Source of the DNA: Candidatus Saccharibacteria bacterium UBA3304
GTDB lineage: Bacteria; Patescibacteriota; Saccharimonadia; Saccharimonadales; Saccharimonadaceae
Reading direction: 5' to 3'
Assembly: GCA_002361425.1 (NCBI GenBank)
Contig: DESW01000030.1
Span: forward strand, 1-8,515
DNA: 8,515 nt
Shown here: positions 1 through 5,427 of the stretch, in pieces
Numbering within the stretch: the stretch's first letter is position 1
How the letters are laid out: the number at the start of each line of letters is the position of its first letter
The notes under the pieces: generated by a model
What the model saw: the letters and a program-made list of their open reading frames with translations, nothing else
Database searches by the model: none
What the model was told of the DNA's origin: nothing
Program-made: the position numbers and the translations under genes

Positions 1-113
1 TTAGTCTGAGTCACTGTGCATGGGCCGGCTTGAAGGATAGTTACAGGGGTAACTACACCATCATCACCGATGATCTGGGTCATACCAATCTTGGTGCCGA
101 GGATGATTTTCAT
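1..113 (-). CDS. rplC: Ribosomal protein L3, N-terminal part (cut by window edge)
   Basis: Only the first 37 residues are visible, beginning MKIILGTKIGMTQI, followed by a segment ending in VTILQAGPCTVTQT. This is the standard N-terminus of large-subunit protein L3 (K-x-G-M-T plus V-T-V/I-L), an early 23S rRNA binder near the peptidyl transferase centre. The ATG at 113 is preceded by an AAAGGA Shine-Dalgarno with about 9 nt spacing, which fixes the start. In most bacteria rplC directly follows rpsJ in one operon. Here a plus-strand gene and a terminator separate the two, and rplC has its own near-perfect promoter at 231-260 and a leader of about 110 nt. The remainder of L3, and presumably the rest of the S10 operon, lies beyond the left edge. 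Identity is essentially certain. Confidence 0.95.
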   Translation of the reverse strand, partial: MKIILGTKIGMTQIIGDDGVVTPVTILQAGPCTVTQT

Positions 114-155
114 CTGTGGGCGTCCTTTCCCATTAAAATCATTTGGCTTATGAGT

Positions 156-189
156 GGTATCTCTCGCCTGCGCGGTTCAAGACCTTACC
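156..189 (-). promoter_or_regulatory. Foldable hairpin in the rplC leader
   Basis: In the minus-strand transcript, GGTA pairs with TACC at the base and TCTTG pairs with CGAGA (one G-U). A CC/GG pair closes a GCGCA loop, with small internal loops between. The hairpin sits between the rplC promoter and its Shine-Dalgarno. Ribosomal-protein operons often carry leader structures bound by one of their own products. Whether this is such a site is inference from position and foldability only, and no known r-protein motif was recognised. Confidence 0.35.
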
Positions 190-230
190 TCTTGCGCCAA
201 AGTGACGTTATTTTGATAATATACCTCGGT

Positions 231-260
231 ATTATATCACGGATTATCTTAAATTGTCAA
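231..260 (-). promoter_or_regulatory. Promoter of rplC (sigma70-type, extended -10)
   Basis: Minus strand: -35 TTGACA at 260-255, an 18-nt spacer, and -10 TATAAT at 236-231 preceded by TGA, giving the extended TGnTATAAT form. Both hexamers are perfect consensus. Transcription would begin near 224, leaving a leader of about 110 nt before rplC. This is a very strong promoter for a gene that is normally transcribed from upstream of rpsJ. Confidence 0.85.
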
Positions 261-305
261 CATTTTTATCTTAAAATCGCTATTTTTGCTGTTGCTTGTC
301 TTCTA

Positions 306-334
306 TTGACTTTTACTATAGCTTATGCTATAAT
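306..334 (+). promoter_or_regulatory. Promoter of the 131-aa gene, with a palindrome over the -10
   Basis: -35 TTGACT at 306-311, a 17-nt spacer, and -10 TATAAT at 329-334 preceded by TGC (extended -10). The start point would be near 341, about 45 nt before the ATG. The inverted repeat TATAGC-TTAT-GCTATA at 317-332 overlaps the spacer and -10 and could be a repressor site. It diverges from the rplC promoter, with 45 nt between the two -35 boxes. Confidence 0.85.
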
Positions 335-385
335 AGTAGTTGTAGCCATTGTTCTATAATGATTGTTCTTTTGGAGGCTTTTGCC

Positions 386-781
386 ATGGAAAATTTTAGA
401 AAATTTTTCGCTGTAACCCGTGGTTTAGTCAAATACAATGACAATTGTGGGCCTTGTGAATATATCATTCACTCTCACAAGTATGAATTCATTACCGTAA
501 CCCGCGATTATCTTGTCGACGCTTTCGCTTCGGTCAAATTACCAAAACAGAGTGATATGCTTACTTGCAAAATCAACAACATTAGCGCAGAGGAAATTGA
601 GTTCTTCGAAAAAGTAGAGGGCTTTAAGCTGGATAGCACAATATATAGCTTAGAGTTTTTCGCCGACGACACTCTTGTCGCAGAATACTTCCCGTATTGC
701 GACGAGTGCGATATCTACGATTTTCCCCTCTCGCAACTCCGTCGTTTCTTGGAGATTTGCAAAAGCTACAAAGAGCCCTAG
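386..781 (+). CDS. Orphan 131-aa protein with two CxxC motifs
   Basis: I do not recognise this family. The ATG at 386 is chosen because GGAGG (373-377) lies 8 nt upstream and a consensus promoter precedes it; a TTG start at 296 would fall inside the promoter. The product is soluble, acidic towards the C-terminus and rich in Phe, Tyr, Asp and Glu, with no signal peptide or membrane segment. Two Cys pairs stand out: C21-G-P-C24 and C105-D-E-C108, which together could bind one zinc ion. CGPC also matches the thioredoxin active-site tetrapeptide, but nothing else resembles a thioredoxin fold. The gene lies on the opposite strand between rpsJ and rplC and shares a bidirectional terminator with the convergent rpsJ. 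Function unknown. Confidence 0.8.
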   Translation: MENFRKFFAVTRGLVKYNDNCGPCEYIIHSHKYEFITVTRDYLVDAFASVKLPKQSDMLTCKINNISAEEIEFFEKVEGFKLDSTIYSLEFFADDTLVAEYFPYCDECDIYDFPLSQLRRFLEICKSYKEP

Positions 782-786
782 TTCAA

Positions 787-812
787 AAAATCCCCGATTT
801 CTCGGGGATTTT
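787..812. terminator. Bidirectional terminator between the 131-aa gene and rpsJ
   Basis: A perfect 11-bp stem, AAAATCCCCGA (787-797) with TCGGGGATTTT (802-812), encloses a TTTC loop. T-runs follow on both strands. It lies between convergent stop codons at 781 (plus) and 831 (minus), so it can end both transcripts. It implies that rpsJ transcription does not normally continue into rplC. Confidence 0.9.
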
Positions 813-830
813 CTTAGTTTCGTAAGATGA

Positions 831-1151
831 TTACATCTTGATTTCAGCGTCAACGCCTGCTGGGAGCGAGAGATTCTGAAGAGCATCAATCGTCTTTGGA
901 GTAGCGTTGATAACGTCGATAAGGCGCTTGTGGACCTTCATTTCGAAAGCTTCACCACCGGTCTTGTAGACGTGTGGGCTCTTTACGACGGTAAAGGTTG
1001 AACGCTTGGTTGGAAGTGGAACTGGACCACTTACGCTTGCACCAGTGCGGATAGCAGTATCAACGATCTGCTTTGCGCTCTGGTCGATGAGGCGATGATC
1101 GTATGCCTTGAGGCGGATACGAATCTTGAGACCTTCGGCTTTGTCTGCCAT
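831..1151 (-). CDS. rpsJ: Ribosomal protein S10 / NusE
   Basis: The 106-aa product has the whole S10 fold signature: an IRIRLKAYDHRLID start, SGPVPLPT around residues 41-48, HKRLIDV and a C-terminal LPAGVDAEIKM. S10 sits in the head of the 30S subunit and, as NusE, also contacts NusB and NusG in transcription antitermination. The length is usual for the family. The ATG at 1151 follows an AAAGGA ribosome-binding site about 10 nt upstream. The gene has its own promoter (1249-1277), whose -35 overlaps the stop of the preceding 116-aa gene, and a structured leader of about 90 nt. A strong terminator follows immediately, leaving S10 effectively alone or paired with the 116-aa gene instead of leading the S10 operon. 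Confidence 0.97.
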   Translation of the reverse strand: MADKAEGLKIRIRLKAYDHRLIDQSAKQIVDTAIRTGASVSGPVPLPTKRSTFTVVKSPHVYKTGGEAFEMKVHKRLIDVINATPKTIDALQNLSLPAGVDAEIKM

Positions 1152-1175
1152 TTGGATTATATCCTTTCTTTACGA

Positions 1176-1225
1176 CCGCGTAACCTCGGATACTACCTAG
1201 ACGGAGCGTCCACGAGTTGTCGCGG
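1176..1225 (-). promoter_or_regulatory. Structured leader RNA of rpsJ
   Basis: Within the untranslated leader, CCGCG at its 5' end pairs perfectly with CGCGG at its 3' end. Nested inside, CUCG pairs with CGAG (extended by AA/UU across one bulged G). Inside that is the hairpin GGACG-CUC-CGUCU, followed by about 10 unpaired bases before the inner stem closes. The element ends about 25 nt before the rpsJ start. This is compact enough to be a ribosomal-protein autoregulatory element, but that role is inference. I do not recognise a described motif. Confidence 0.45.
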
Positions 1226-1248
1226 CAATTTAATATTGTATGCGTTTT

Positions 1249-1277
1249 ATTATGCCTCAGTTGAGGCGTTTTGTCAA
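1249..1277 (-). promoter_or_regulatory. Promoter of rpsJ, with a palindrome in the spacer
   Basis: Minus strand: -35 TTGACA at 1277-1272, a 17-nt spacer, and -10 CATAAT at 1254-1249. The TGA inside the -35 is the stop codon (1276-1274) of the upstream 116-aa gene. An inverted repeat, GCCTCA-GT-TGAGGC (plus-strand 1254-1267), fills most of the spacer, where a bound regulator could affect RNA polymerase. Transcription would start near 1242. Confidence 0.8.
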
Positions 1278-1624
1278 TTGGCTAGCGTATACTTAATTAC
1301 GATATATATCGCAAATACTATCGATAAGACGACGATATCGTGAATGAACTTCTTCGTTGCCTCTTCTGACGGCCGCCCCTTCTCCTCGATAGATCTGCGG
1401 TTCTTCTTATCTGTGAGGAAGGTATGGAGGATACTTACCGTAAATATGATACCTGGAATAGTAACGAATAGCAGGCCAGGCCTTTCCGCCCATAGATACT
1501 CAAGCAAGCAGATAATAATAGTGGGAGATACGAGAATTATGATGTACTGCAAAAAGATATGGAGGCCTCTAATCCACCGGTGGTTCTTATAGGCATTCTT
1601 CCAGGCGGTTCTAAAACGACTCAT
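1274..1624 (-). CDS. Small three-helix membrane protein (116 aa), unknown family
   Basis: Not recognised. Hydrophobic segments lie at about residues 21-42, 51-70 and 94-112. The basic N-terminus (RFR, WKNAYKNHR) and the charged 71-93 loop (DKKNRR, KKF) predict N-terminus in and C-terminus out by the positive-inside rule. No enzymatic motif is seen. The ATG at 1624 is the first possible start after an in-frame TAA, yet there is no Shine-Dalgarno; the bases before it are CGCGCCT. A 17-bp palindrome lies 17 nt upstream. The reading frame ends inside the rpsJ promoter and no terminator separates the two, so read-through into rpsJ is likely. Reality as a gene is supported by coherent topology and tight packing; function is unknown. 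Confidence 0.7.
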   Translation of the reverse strand: MSRFRTAWKNAYKNHRWIRGLHIFLQYIIILVSPTIIICLLEYLWAERPGLLFVTIPGIIFTVSILHTFLTDKKNRRSIEEKGRPSEEATKKFIHDIVVLSIVFAIYIVIKYTLAN

Positions 1625-1640
1625 AGGCGCGTTACATTTT

Positions 1641-1657
1641 TAATGAATTATTCATTA
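1641..1657. promoter_or_regulatory. 17-bp palindrome upstream of the 116-aa gene
   Basis: TAATGAATTATTCATTA is an exact inverted repeat, with 8-bp arms around a single central base. It lies 17-33 nt before the ATG at 1624. Its size and symmetry suit a dimeric repressor operator. It is wholly A/T-rich apart from one G:C pair per arm, so chance is a real alternative. No good -10/-35 pair was found nearby. Confidence 0.35.
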
Positions 1658-1673
1658 TGTTTATTTTACCATG

Positions 1674-1699
1674 AAAAAGGCCTCTCGCTAGGAGAGGCC
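1674..1699 (-). terminator. Terminator of the nucleotidyltransferase transcript
   Basis: On the minus strand GGCCTCTC pairs with GAGAGGCC (8 bp, 5-nt loop), followed directly by TTTTT (1678-1674). It begins about 25 nt after the stop codon at 1725 and isolates the DUF3592-like/nucleotidyltransferase unit from the 116-aa gene. Confidence 0.88.
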
Positions 1700-1724
1700 C
1701 ATATGGAAGCATTGGGGGGTAGAA

Positions 1725-2987
1725 TTATGCGGCAGCGGCCATCGTATAGATGCACTCGCCATTTCCGCTAATGTTGACATTGATATCGCCATTCTCGAGG
1801 CGGTTAACAAATACAAAAATATTCTGTACCCCGAGGAATGCGACCTTGGTAACGCTCGAAAGGTTACTCGGCATTACTGTGTTGTTGGCAGCCATGAGCT
1901 GGTACGGCATCGGATCGCCAGATTCAAGATAGTCGGTAATCTTTCCGACCGACTGGCTCATCTTCATGTTAATTACGGCTACATTAACGCCGCCCGCGGG
2001 TGTCATATATGCGATAGCGGCGATGCCACCTTTGATAAATGACGCATACATGCGAACACCCTTCGTAGCGCACACAAACAAGCCGTCGAGACACTCATAT
2101 CTGATGATTTTTCCGATAGATGCGTTTCTGTGGTTCGGTGTGACGCGCTGGATCTTATAATAAGCATCCAGGGTGCCGCAGTCCTTCCACTCGAATCCGC
2201 CGATCAGGAGCTTCATGTTGAGCTTCTTGACCATATCGGTAGGATCCAAACCAAGATCTGTCTTCTCTGAGCCTTCGTCGTAGTACTTCTTGAGCAGCGC
2301 ATTGATTTTCTCCATCGGATACGCCTTGCAGAACTTGTCGACTCTGACAGCATACAGACCCGTATTAACAACAGTATTGTCGTCCATAAGAATCTGCTTA
2401 ACTCTGTCTGGTCCAAACTTAGCCGGCTTCTCAATGAAGTCGAGAATCTCGTAGAACGGGCCTTCTTCGGATGAGTCATACTGAGCGTTTCCGCAGCCAC
2501 CAACGATATTTGCGTCGGCAACTTTAGCGCCAACCAGTACAGAGCGACCATTTCTTGCCTCGTTGCAAGCTGCCATGATAGCCATTGTCAGCTCTTCCTG
2601 ACCCTCAATGTGAGAGTCGGACGGCGTAATGAAAGCAACTGCCTTCTCTTCGTGTCTGCGGATATAGTCCGCTGCGGCCGCCATAACAGCGACATAGCCA
2701 AGATGCGGATCAAACATTACCACATTTGTGCTAGGAACCTTGTACGGCGCCAGCTGGTCGATTGCGTAATCTCTCTGCTCTTCATTTGTAACCACAACGA
2801 TCACGCGCGACGGCTTAATGACGTCATTCGTAATCATTCTGACTACATCCTGAACAAAAGTGACCTTGCCGTGCTCCTCGTCATCGAACTTCGGAGCAAA
2901 CTGCTTAGGGATTGATCCCGCAATAGGAAGACGTGAACCTCTTCCCCCAGCCAATACGATTGCAAAAGGTTTTGTGACATTTTCCAT
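1725..2987 (-). CDS. Sugar-phosphate nucleotidyltransferase, ManC-like (mannose-1-phosphate guanylyltransferase family)
   Basis: A 420-aa enzyme expected to join a nucleoside triphosphate to a sugar 1-phosphate, giving an NDP-sugar (GDP-mannose if truly ManC-like) for surface glycans, in the cytoplasm. The nucleotide-binding signature LAGGRGSRL is at 12-20, PKQF with the catalytic Lys at 27-30, SDSHI near 123-127, FIEKP at 184-188, NTGLYAVR at 208-215 and WKDCGT at 267-272. PKQF and the W-D-G motif favour the ManC branch over glucose-1-phosphate enzymes. Residues from about 290 onward look beta-rich; VAFLGVQNIFVFVN (382-395) resembles ManC's GVEDLVVVDT region. The start is set at 2987 because GGAGGT lies 7 nt upstream; an upstream ATG at 3035 has no such site. 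Its own promoter is at 3065-3093. The insertion between tuf and rpsJ is unusual. Sugar and nucleotide specificity are not proven by sequence. Confidence 0.8.
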   Translation of the reverse strand: MENVTKPFAIVLAGGRGSRLPIAGSIPKQFAPKFDDEEHGKVTFVQDVVRMITNDVIKPSRVIVVVTNEEQRDYAIDQLAPYKVPSTNVVMFDPHLGYVAVMAAAADYIRRHEEKAVAFITPSDSHIEGQEELTMAIMAACNEARNGRSVLVGAKVADANIVGGCGNAQYDSSEEGPFYEILDFIEKPAKFGPDRVKQILMDDNTVVNTGLYAVRVDKFCKAYPMEKINALLKKYYDEGSEKTDLGLDPTDMVKKLNMKLLIGGFEWKDCGTLDAYYKIQRVTPNHRNASIGKIIRYECLDGLFVCATKGVRMYASFIKGGIAAIAYMTPAGGVNVAVINMKMSQSVGKITDYLESGDPMPYQLMAANNTVMPSNLSSVTKVAFLGVQNIFVFVNRLENGDINVNISGNGECIYTMAAAA

Positions 2988-3021
2988 TTTTTCTACCTCC
3001 AATGTAAAAGAACATAATTTA

Positions 3022-3059
3022 GTTATGACCAACAAAAAATGTCGTCATAACGACTACAT
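3022..3059 (-). promoter_or_regulatory. Overlapping inverted repeats at the start of the nucleotidyltransferase transcript
   Basis: GTTATGAC (3022-3029) and GTCATAAC (3044-3051) form an exact 8-bp inverted repeat with 14 nt between the arms, spanning about +8 to +37 of the predicted transcript. A second structure overlaps it: on the minus strand ATGT-A-GTC pairs with GAC-G-ACAT (3059-3039; one mismatch, GTTAT loop) and is followed by TTTTTT, like a weak terminator. The two cannot form together. This could be an operator or an attenuator-type switch; both readings are inference. Confidence 0.4.
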
Positions 3060-3064
3060 TTGCT

Positions 3065-3093
3065 ATGATAGCACATATTGGCTAATAATGCAA
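3065..3093 (-). promoter_or_regulatory. Promoter of the nucleotidyltransferase gene
   Basis: Minus strand: -35 TTGCAT (3093-3088), a 17-nt spacer, and -10 TATCAT (3070-3065) preceded by TGC, an extended -10. The start would be near 3058, giving a leader of about 70 nt. It begins 11 nt after the stop codon of the DUF3592-like gene. Confidence 0.75.
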
Positions 3094-3103
3094 GGGGGTA
3101 TTT

Positions 3104-3547
3104 TTATACGCTAGCTTCTGGTGAGATTGCAGCCATGACATGTATGAAAAGCCACATAAGAATAGATATACCCATAAATATGCATCCTACCATAATACCA
3201 AGCTTATCTTGCGAGTTATTACTAGGAATACAGATATCGTCATAATCTGATGGATTGACGTATATAGTATAGGTTTTGCCTTTTCTGAGATTAGAGTGGA
3301 TATAGTCCGTGGCTTCGATTTCCCTTTTAATGCCATTAATCTCCGTTGCTAATACAGGCACTTTGACGTTGCCGTATTTGTCCGCAATCTCTACGAACCT
3401 GACATATTCCGCCTGAACCTTGAGTATGCATTCGTTTTTGCGATGAAAAACTTTAATTAATGTCTTCACTAGGAAAACTATACCCATTATAAAGAACGCG
3501 CCCGTAATTATATCGAATGGTATCATTAAGTATGACTCGTCGCTCAT
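3104..3547 (-). CDS. DUF3592-like small membrane protein (147 aa)
   Basis: Two membrane segments, at about residues 10-31 and 114-137, flank a soluble domain. That domain has a pattern of short beta strands: Cys40 within ECILKVQAEYV, a VPVLATEINGIKREIEAT strand pair, then KGKTYTIYVNPSDYDDI. This matches the usual DUF3592 plan, in which a GxxxxVYYNPxxP-type turn precedes the second helix; the call is from memory of the family. Function is unknown even in described members. The ATG at 3547 has only a weak AAGAAG upstream. A TGCTAACAT -10 sits exactly 7 nt before the ATG, so the mRNA may be leaderless. No terminator separates it from the nucleotidyltransferase gene, so the two may be partly co-transcribed. 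Confidence 0.75.
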   Translation of the reverse strand: MSDESYLMIPFDIITGAFFIMGIVFLVKTLIKVFHRKNECILKVQAEYVRFVEIADKYGNVKVPVLATEINGIKREIEATDYIHSNLRKGKTYTIYVNPSDYDDICIPSNNSQDKLGIMVGCIFMGISILMWLFIHVMAAISPEASV

Positions 3548-3554
3548 ACTTCTT

Positions 3555-3563
3555 ATGTTAGCA
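3555..3563 (-). promoter_or_regulatory. Extended -10 for the DUF3592-like gene (leaderless candidate)
   Basis: Minus strand TGC-TAACAT, with the hexamer at 3560-3555. Seven bases separate it from the ATG at 3547, so the predicted first transcribed base is the A of the start codon. No clear -35 is present, which an extended -10 can tolerate. It shares TGTGCTA with the -10 regions of the nucleotidyltransferase and 198-aa genes. Confidence 0.45.
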
Positions 3564-3576
3564 CATTTACGACAAC

Positions 3577-3608
3577 AAAATATCCCCCGCCTAAACGAGG
3601 GATATTTT
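3577..3608 (-). terminator. Terminator of tuf
   Basis: A long stem pairs the 13-base arms 3608-3596 and 3589-3577 (one G-U) around a 6-nt loop. The GC core is flanked by A-runs and T-runs, so it could act in both directions. It starts 17 nt after the tuf stop codon. It closes the tuf transcript before the DUF3592-like gene. Confidence 0.9.
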
Positions 3609-3624
3609 AATCGGTTACGATAGA

Positions 3625-4806
3625 TTATTTAACAATCTTGGTAACAACACCAGAACCGACGGTGCGGCCACCTTCGCGGATTGCGAAGCGGTCATTGTCG
3701 TTCATAGCGATTGGAGCATTGAGCTTGACGCTGAAGGTGACGGTATCACCAGGCATAACAATCTCTTTGTCCTTTGGAAGTTCAACCTCACCAGTAACAT
3801 CGGTGGTGCGGAAGTAGAACTGTGGCTTGTAACCGTTGGAGAATGGAGTGTGGCGACCGCCTTCTTCCTTCTTCAAGATGTAAACCTGGCCCTCAAACTC
3901 GGTATGTGGAGTGATAGAACCTGGCTTTGCGATAACCTGACCACGCTCGATCTGTTCACGCTCGATACCGCGGAGGAGAAGACCTGCGTTATCACCTGCC
4001 TGACCCTGATCGAGAGTCTTGTGGAAGGCCTCGATACCGGTAACAACAGATTTCTGAGTGTCTTTAAGACCGACGATTTCAACTTCATCGTTGATGTGGA
4101 TAGTACCCTGCTCGATACGACCAGTAGCGACAGTACCACGACCCTTGATGGAGAAGACATCCTCGATTGGCATCAAGAATGGCTTGTCGAGATCATGCTC
4201 TGGAATATCGAAGTATTCGTCCATAGCCTTGACGAGTTCCATAACAGCGTCTTCGTTAGCTGGATCGCCTTCGAGAGCCTTGGTTGCAGAACCCTTGATG
4301 ATTGGACAGTTGCGATCGAAACCGTTCTTCTCGAGAAGGTCGCGGATATCTTCCTCGACGAGTTCGACGAGGTCAGGATCAGCGAGATCCATCTTGTTCA
4401 AGAAGACGATGATCTTTGGAACGTTAACCTGGTGAGCCAAGAGAACGTGCTCGCGAGTCTGTGGAAGTGCACCATCGTTAGCAGCAACGACGAGGATAGC
4501 ACCATCGACCTGTGCAGCACCAGTAATCATGTTCTTGATGTAGTCTGCGTGGCCTGGCATATCAACGTGTGCGTAGTGGCGCTTCTCAGATTCGTACTCC
4601 TGGTGGGAAGTTGCGATGGTAATACCACGAGCTTTTTCCTCTGGAGCGTTATCGATCTGGTCGTAAGCGACTGGCTTGTTGATCTCGGAAGGAAGTCTCT
4701 TCGCGAGAACAGCGGTAATAGCAGCAGTCAAAGTAGTTTTACCGTGGTCAACGTGACCCATGGTACCGACGTTAATGTGCGGTTTGCTACGGTCAAAATC
4801 TGCCAT
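3625..4806 (-). CDS. tuf: Elongation factor Tu
   Basis: The 393-aa GTPase delivers aminoacyl-tRNA to the ribosomal A site. All G motifs are intact: GHVDHGKT (17-24), switch I RGIT (60-63), D-x-P-G-H (82-86), NKMD (137-140) and GSA in G5. Domain II carries KGRGTVATGRIEQG, and domain III has GGRHTPF and FRTTDVTGEVELP. Length matches the family (E. coli 394). Residue 83 is Met where E. coli has Cys81, and residue 65 is Ala where E. coli has Asn, both in the switch regions. The ATG at 4806 has AAAGGAG about 12 nt upstream. tuf has its own promoter (4882-4910) and a leader hairpin. It is closed by a strong terminator, making it a single-gene unit separated from fusA by about 3.1 kb of inserted genes. 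Codon choice is strongly biased, as expected for a highly expressed gene. Confidence 0.98.
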   Translation of the reverse strand: MADFDRSKPHINVGTMGHVDHGKTTLTAAITAVLAKRLPSEINKPVAYDQIDNAPEEKARGITIATSHQEYESEKRHYAHVDMPGHADYIKNMITGAAQVDGAILVVAANDGALPQTREHVLLAHQVNVPKIIVFLNKMDLADPDLVELVEEDIRDLLEKNGFDRNCPIIKGSATKALEGDPANEDAVMELVKAMDEYFDIPEHDLDKPFLMPIEDVFSIKGRGTVATGRIEQGTIHINDEVEIVGLKDTQKSVVTGIEAFHKTLDQGQAGDNAGLLLRGIEREQIERGQVIAKPGSITPHTEFEGQVYILKKEEGGRHTPFSNGYKPQFYFRTTDVTGEVELPKDKEIVMPGDTVTFSVKLNAPIAMNDNDRFAIREGGRTVGSGVVTKIVK

Positions 4807-4838
4807 AGTTTTATTATTCTCCTTTATTTGTTAATAAT

Positions 4839-4866
4839 TTTGGGCACTAATATTAACCAGCCCAAA
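4839..4866 (-). promoter_or_regulatory. Leader hairpin of tuf
   Basis: In the minus-strand transcript TTTGGGC (4866-4860) pairs with GCCCAAA (4845-4839) around a 14-nt AU-rich loop. It ends about 15 nt before the ribosome-binding site. There is no T-run, so it is not a terminator; an mRNA-stabilising or regulatory role is possible but unproven. Confidence 0.45.
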
Positions 4867-4881
4867 GCTATATATGCGTAT

Positions 4882-4910
4882 ATTTTATACGATTTTTGAA
4901 GCGTTGTAAA
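4882..4910 (-). promoter_or_regulatory. Promoter of tuf
   Basis: Minus strand: -35 TTTACA (4910-4905), a 17-nt spacer, and -10 TAAAAT (4887-4882), each one mismatch from consensus. It lies between the terminator of the upstream 119-aa gene and tuf, giving a leader of about 70 nt. Confidence 0.7.
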
Positions 4911-4935
4911 GCATATGTAAGCACATTTTTCAGAT

Positions 4936-4961
4936 AAAAAAATCCGGCCCAATGAGCCGGA
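4936..4961 (-). terminator. Terminator of the 119-aa membrane protein gene
   Basis: Minus strand TCCGGC pairs with GCCGGA (6 GC-rich bp, 7-nt loop), followed by TTTTTTT (4942-4936). It starts 23 nt after the stop codon at 4984 and insulates tuf from upstream transcription. Confidence 0.88.
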
Positions 4962-4983
4962 AAAATAATAGGAAAGAAAAAAA

Positions 4984-5343
4984 TTATTTGTTGTAGGACA
5001 GTGCGATTTTGCCGATTACTACAGCGCCAACTAAGGACACTGCTACAAACGCTATACCAAGCGTATTATCGTTGTTTTTGAAATCTTTCAGCATGTCGCG
5101 ATAGAAATAGTCGTTATTATCTATAGTCTCGACTTTCTTCTCGTCATCCTTAGGACACCACGTGAGCGACCCCTTGTAATAGGTAACGTAAATCTCGTCT
5201 GGTTCATAGTGAACCGTCTTGCTGAAGTCCTCAATCAGCTGTTTTTCGCGATGATCGTGGTACATCATTGCGCCCTTGAAGGCAATAAACACGAATATCA
5301 TATAACAAACGATTAATACAACAACTTTTTTGGCTTTCATCAT
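4984..5343 (-). CDS. Small two-helix membrane protein (119 aa), unknown family
   Basis: Not recognised. A short basic N-terminus (MMKAKK) leads into a hydrophobic segment at about 7-27, then a charged soluble stretch of about 65 residues rich in Asp, Lys and Tyr, then a second hydrophobic segment at about 95-115 ending in SYNK. Positive-inside topology puts the middle domain outside the membrane. The start is set at 5343 because AGGTGG lies 5 nt upstream; the adjacent Met at 5340 fits equally well (8 nt). An upstream in-frame ATG at 5391 would add 16 residues but sits at the predicted transcription start without a ribosome-binding site. The gene is divergent from the metallopeptidase gene and may share its operator. 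The layout resembles the DUF3592-like protein without clear sequence similarity. Confidence 0.78.
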   Translation of the reverse strand: MMKAKKVVVLIVCYMIFVFIAFKGAMMYHDHREKQLIEDFSKTVHYEPDEIYVTYYKGSLTWCPKDDEKKVETIDNNDYFYRDMLKDFKNNDNTLGIAFVAVSLVGAVVIGKIALSYNK

Positions 5344-5398
5344 GAAAACCACCTTTCCTTGTAATATTCTTTGAGCTCCCAAACGGCCCAACTCTTAT

Positions 5399-5427
5399 AT
5401 TTTATCATACTTGAGCTTATTTGTCAA
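5399..5427 (-). promoter_or_regulatory. Promoter of the 119-aa membrane protein gene
   Basis: Minus strand: -35 TTGACA (5427-5422), a 17-nt spacer, and -10 TAAAAT (5404-5399) preceded by TGA, an extended -10. The start would be near 5392, leaving a leader of about 50 nt. The -35 overlaps one arm of the inverted repeat at 5425-5448. Confidence 0.85.

Noticed and set aside
30..359. A 109-codon plus-strand open frame at the left edge
   Set aside because: It overlaps the rplC coding sequence and both divergent promoters and has no ribosome-binding site.
446..457. CGPC in the 131-aa protein as a thioredoxin active site
   Set aside because: The preceding Trp, the cis-Pro region and the thioredoxin strand order are absent; a second CxxC suggests metal binding instead.
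1157..1162. TATAAT on the minus strand just before rpsJ as a promoter
   Set aside because: It lies between the ribosome-binding site and the start codon, so it cannot drive rpsJ; a better promoter is 90 nt upstream.
1254..1273. GCCTC-AGTT-GAGGC followed by GTTTT as a plus-strand terminator
   Set aside because: The stem is short, the T-run is interrupted and no plus-strand gene ends there; it fits better as part of the rpsJ promoter.
3850..4899. A 349-codon open frame antisense to tuf
   Set aside because: Its protein has no coherent composition or motifs, and it follows from the strong codon bias of tuf on the other strand.
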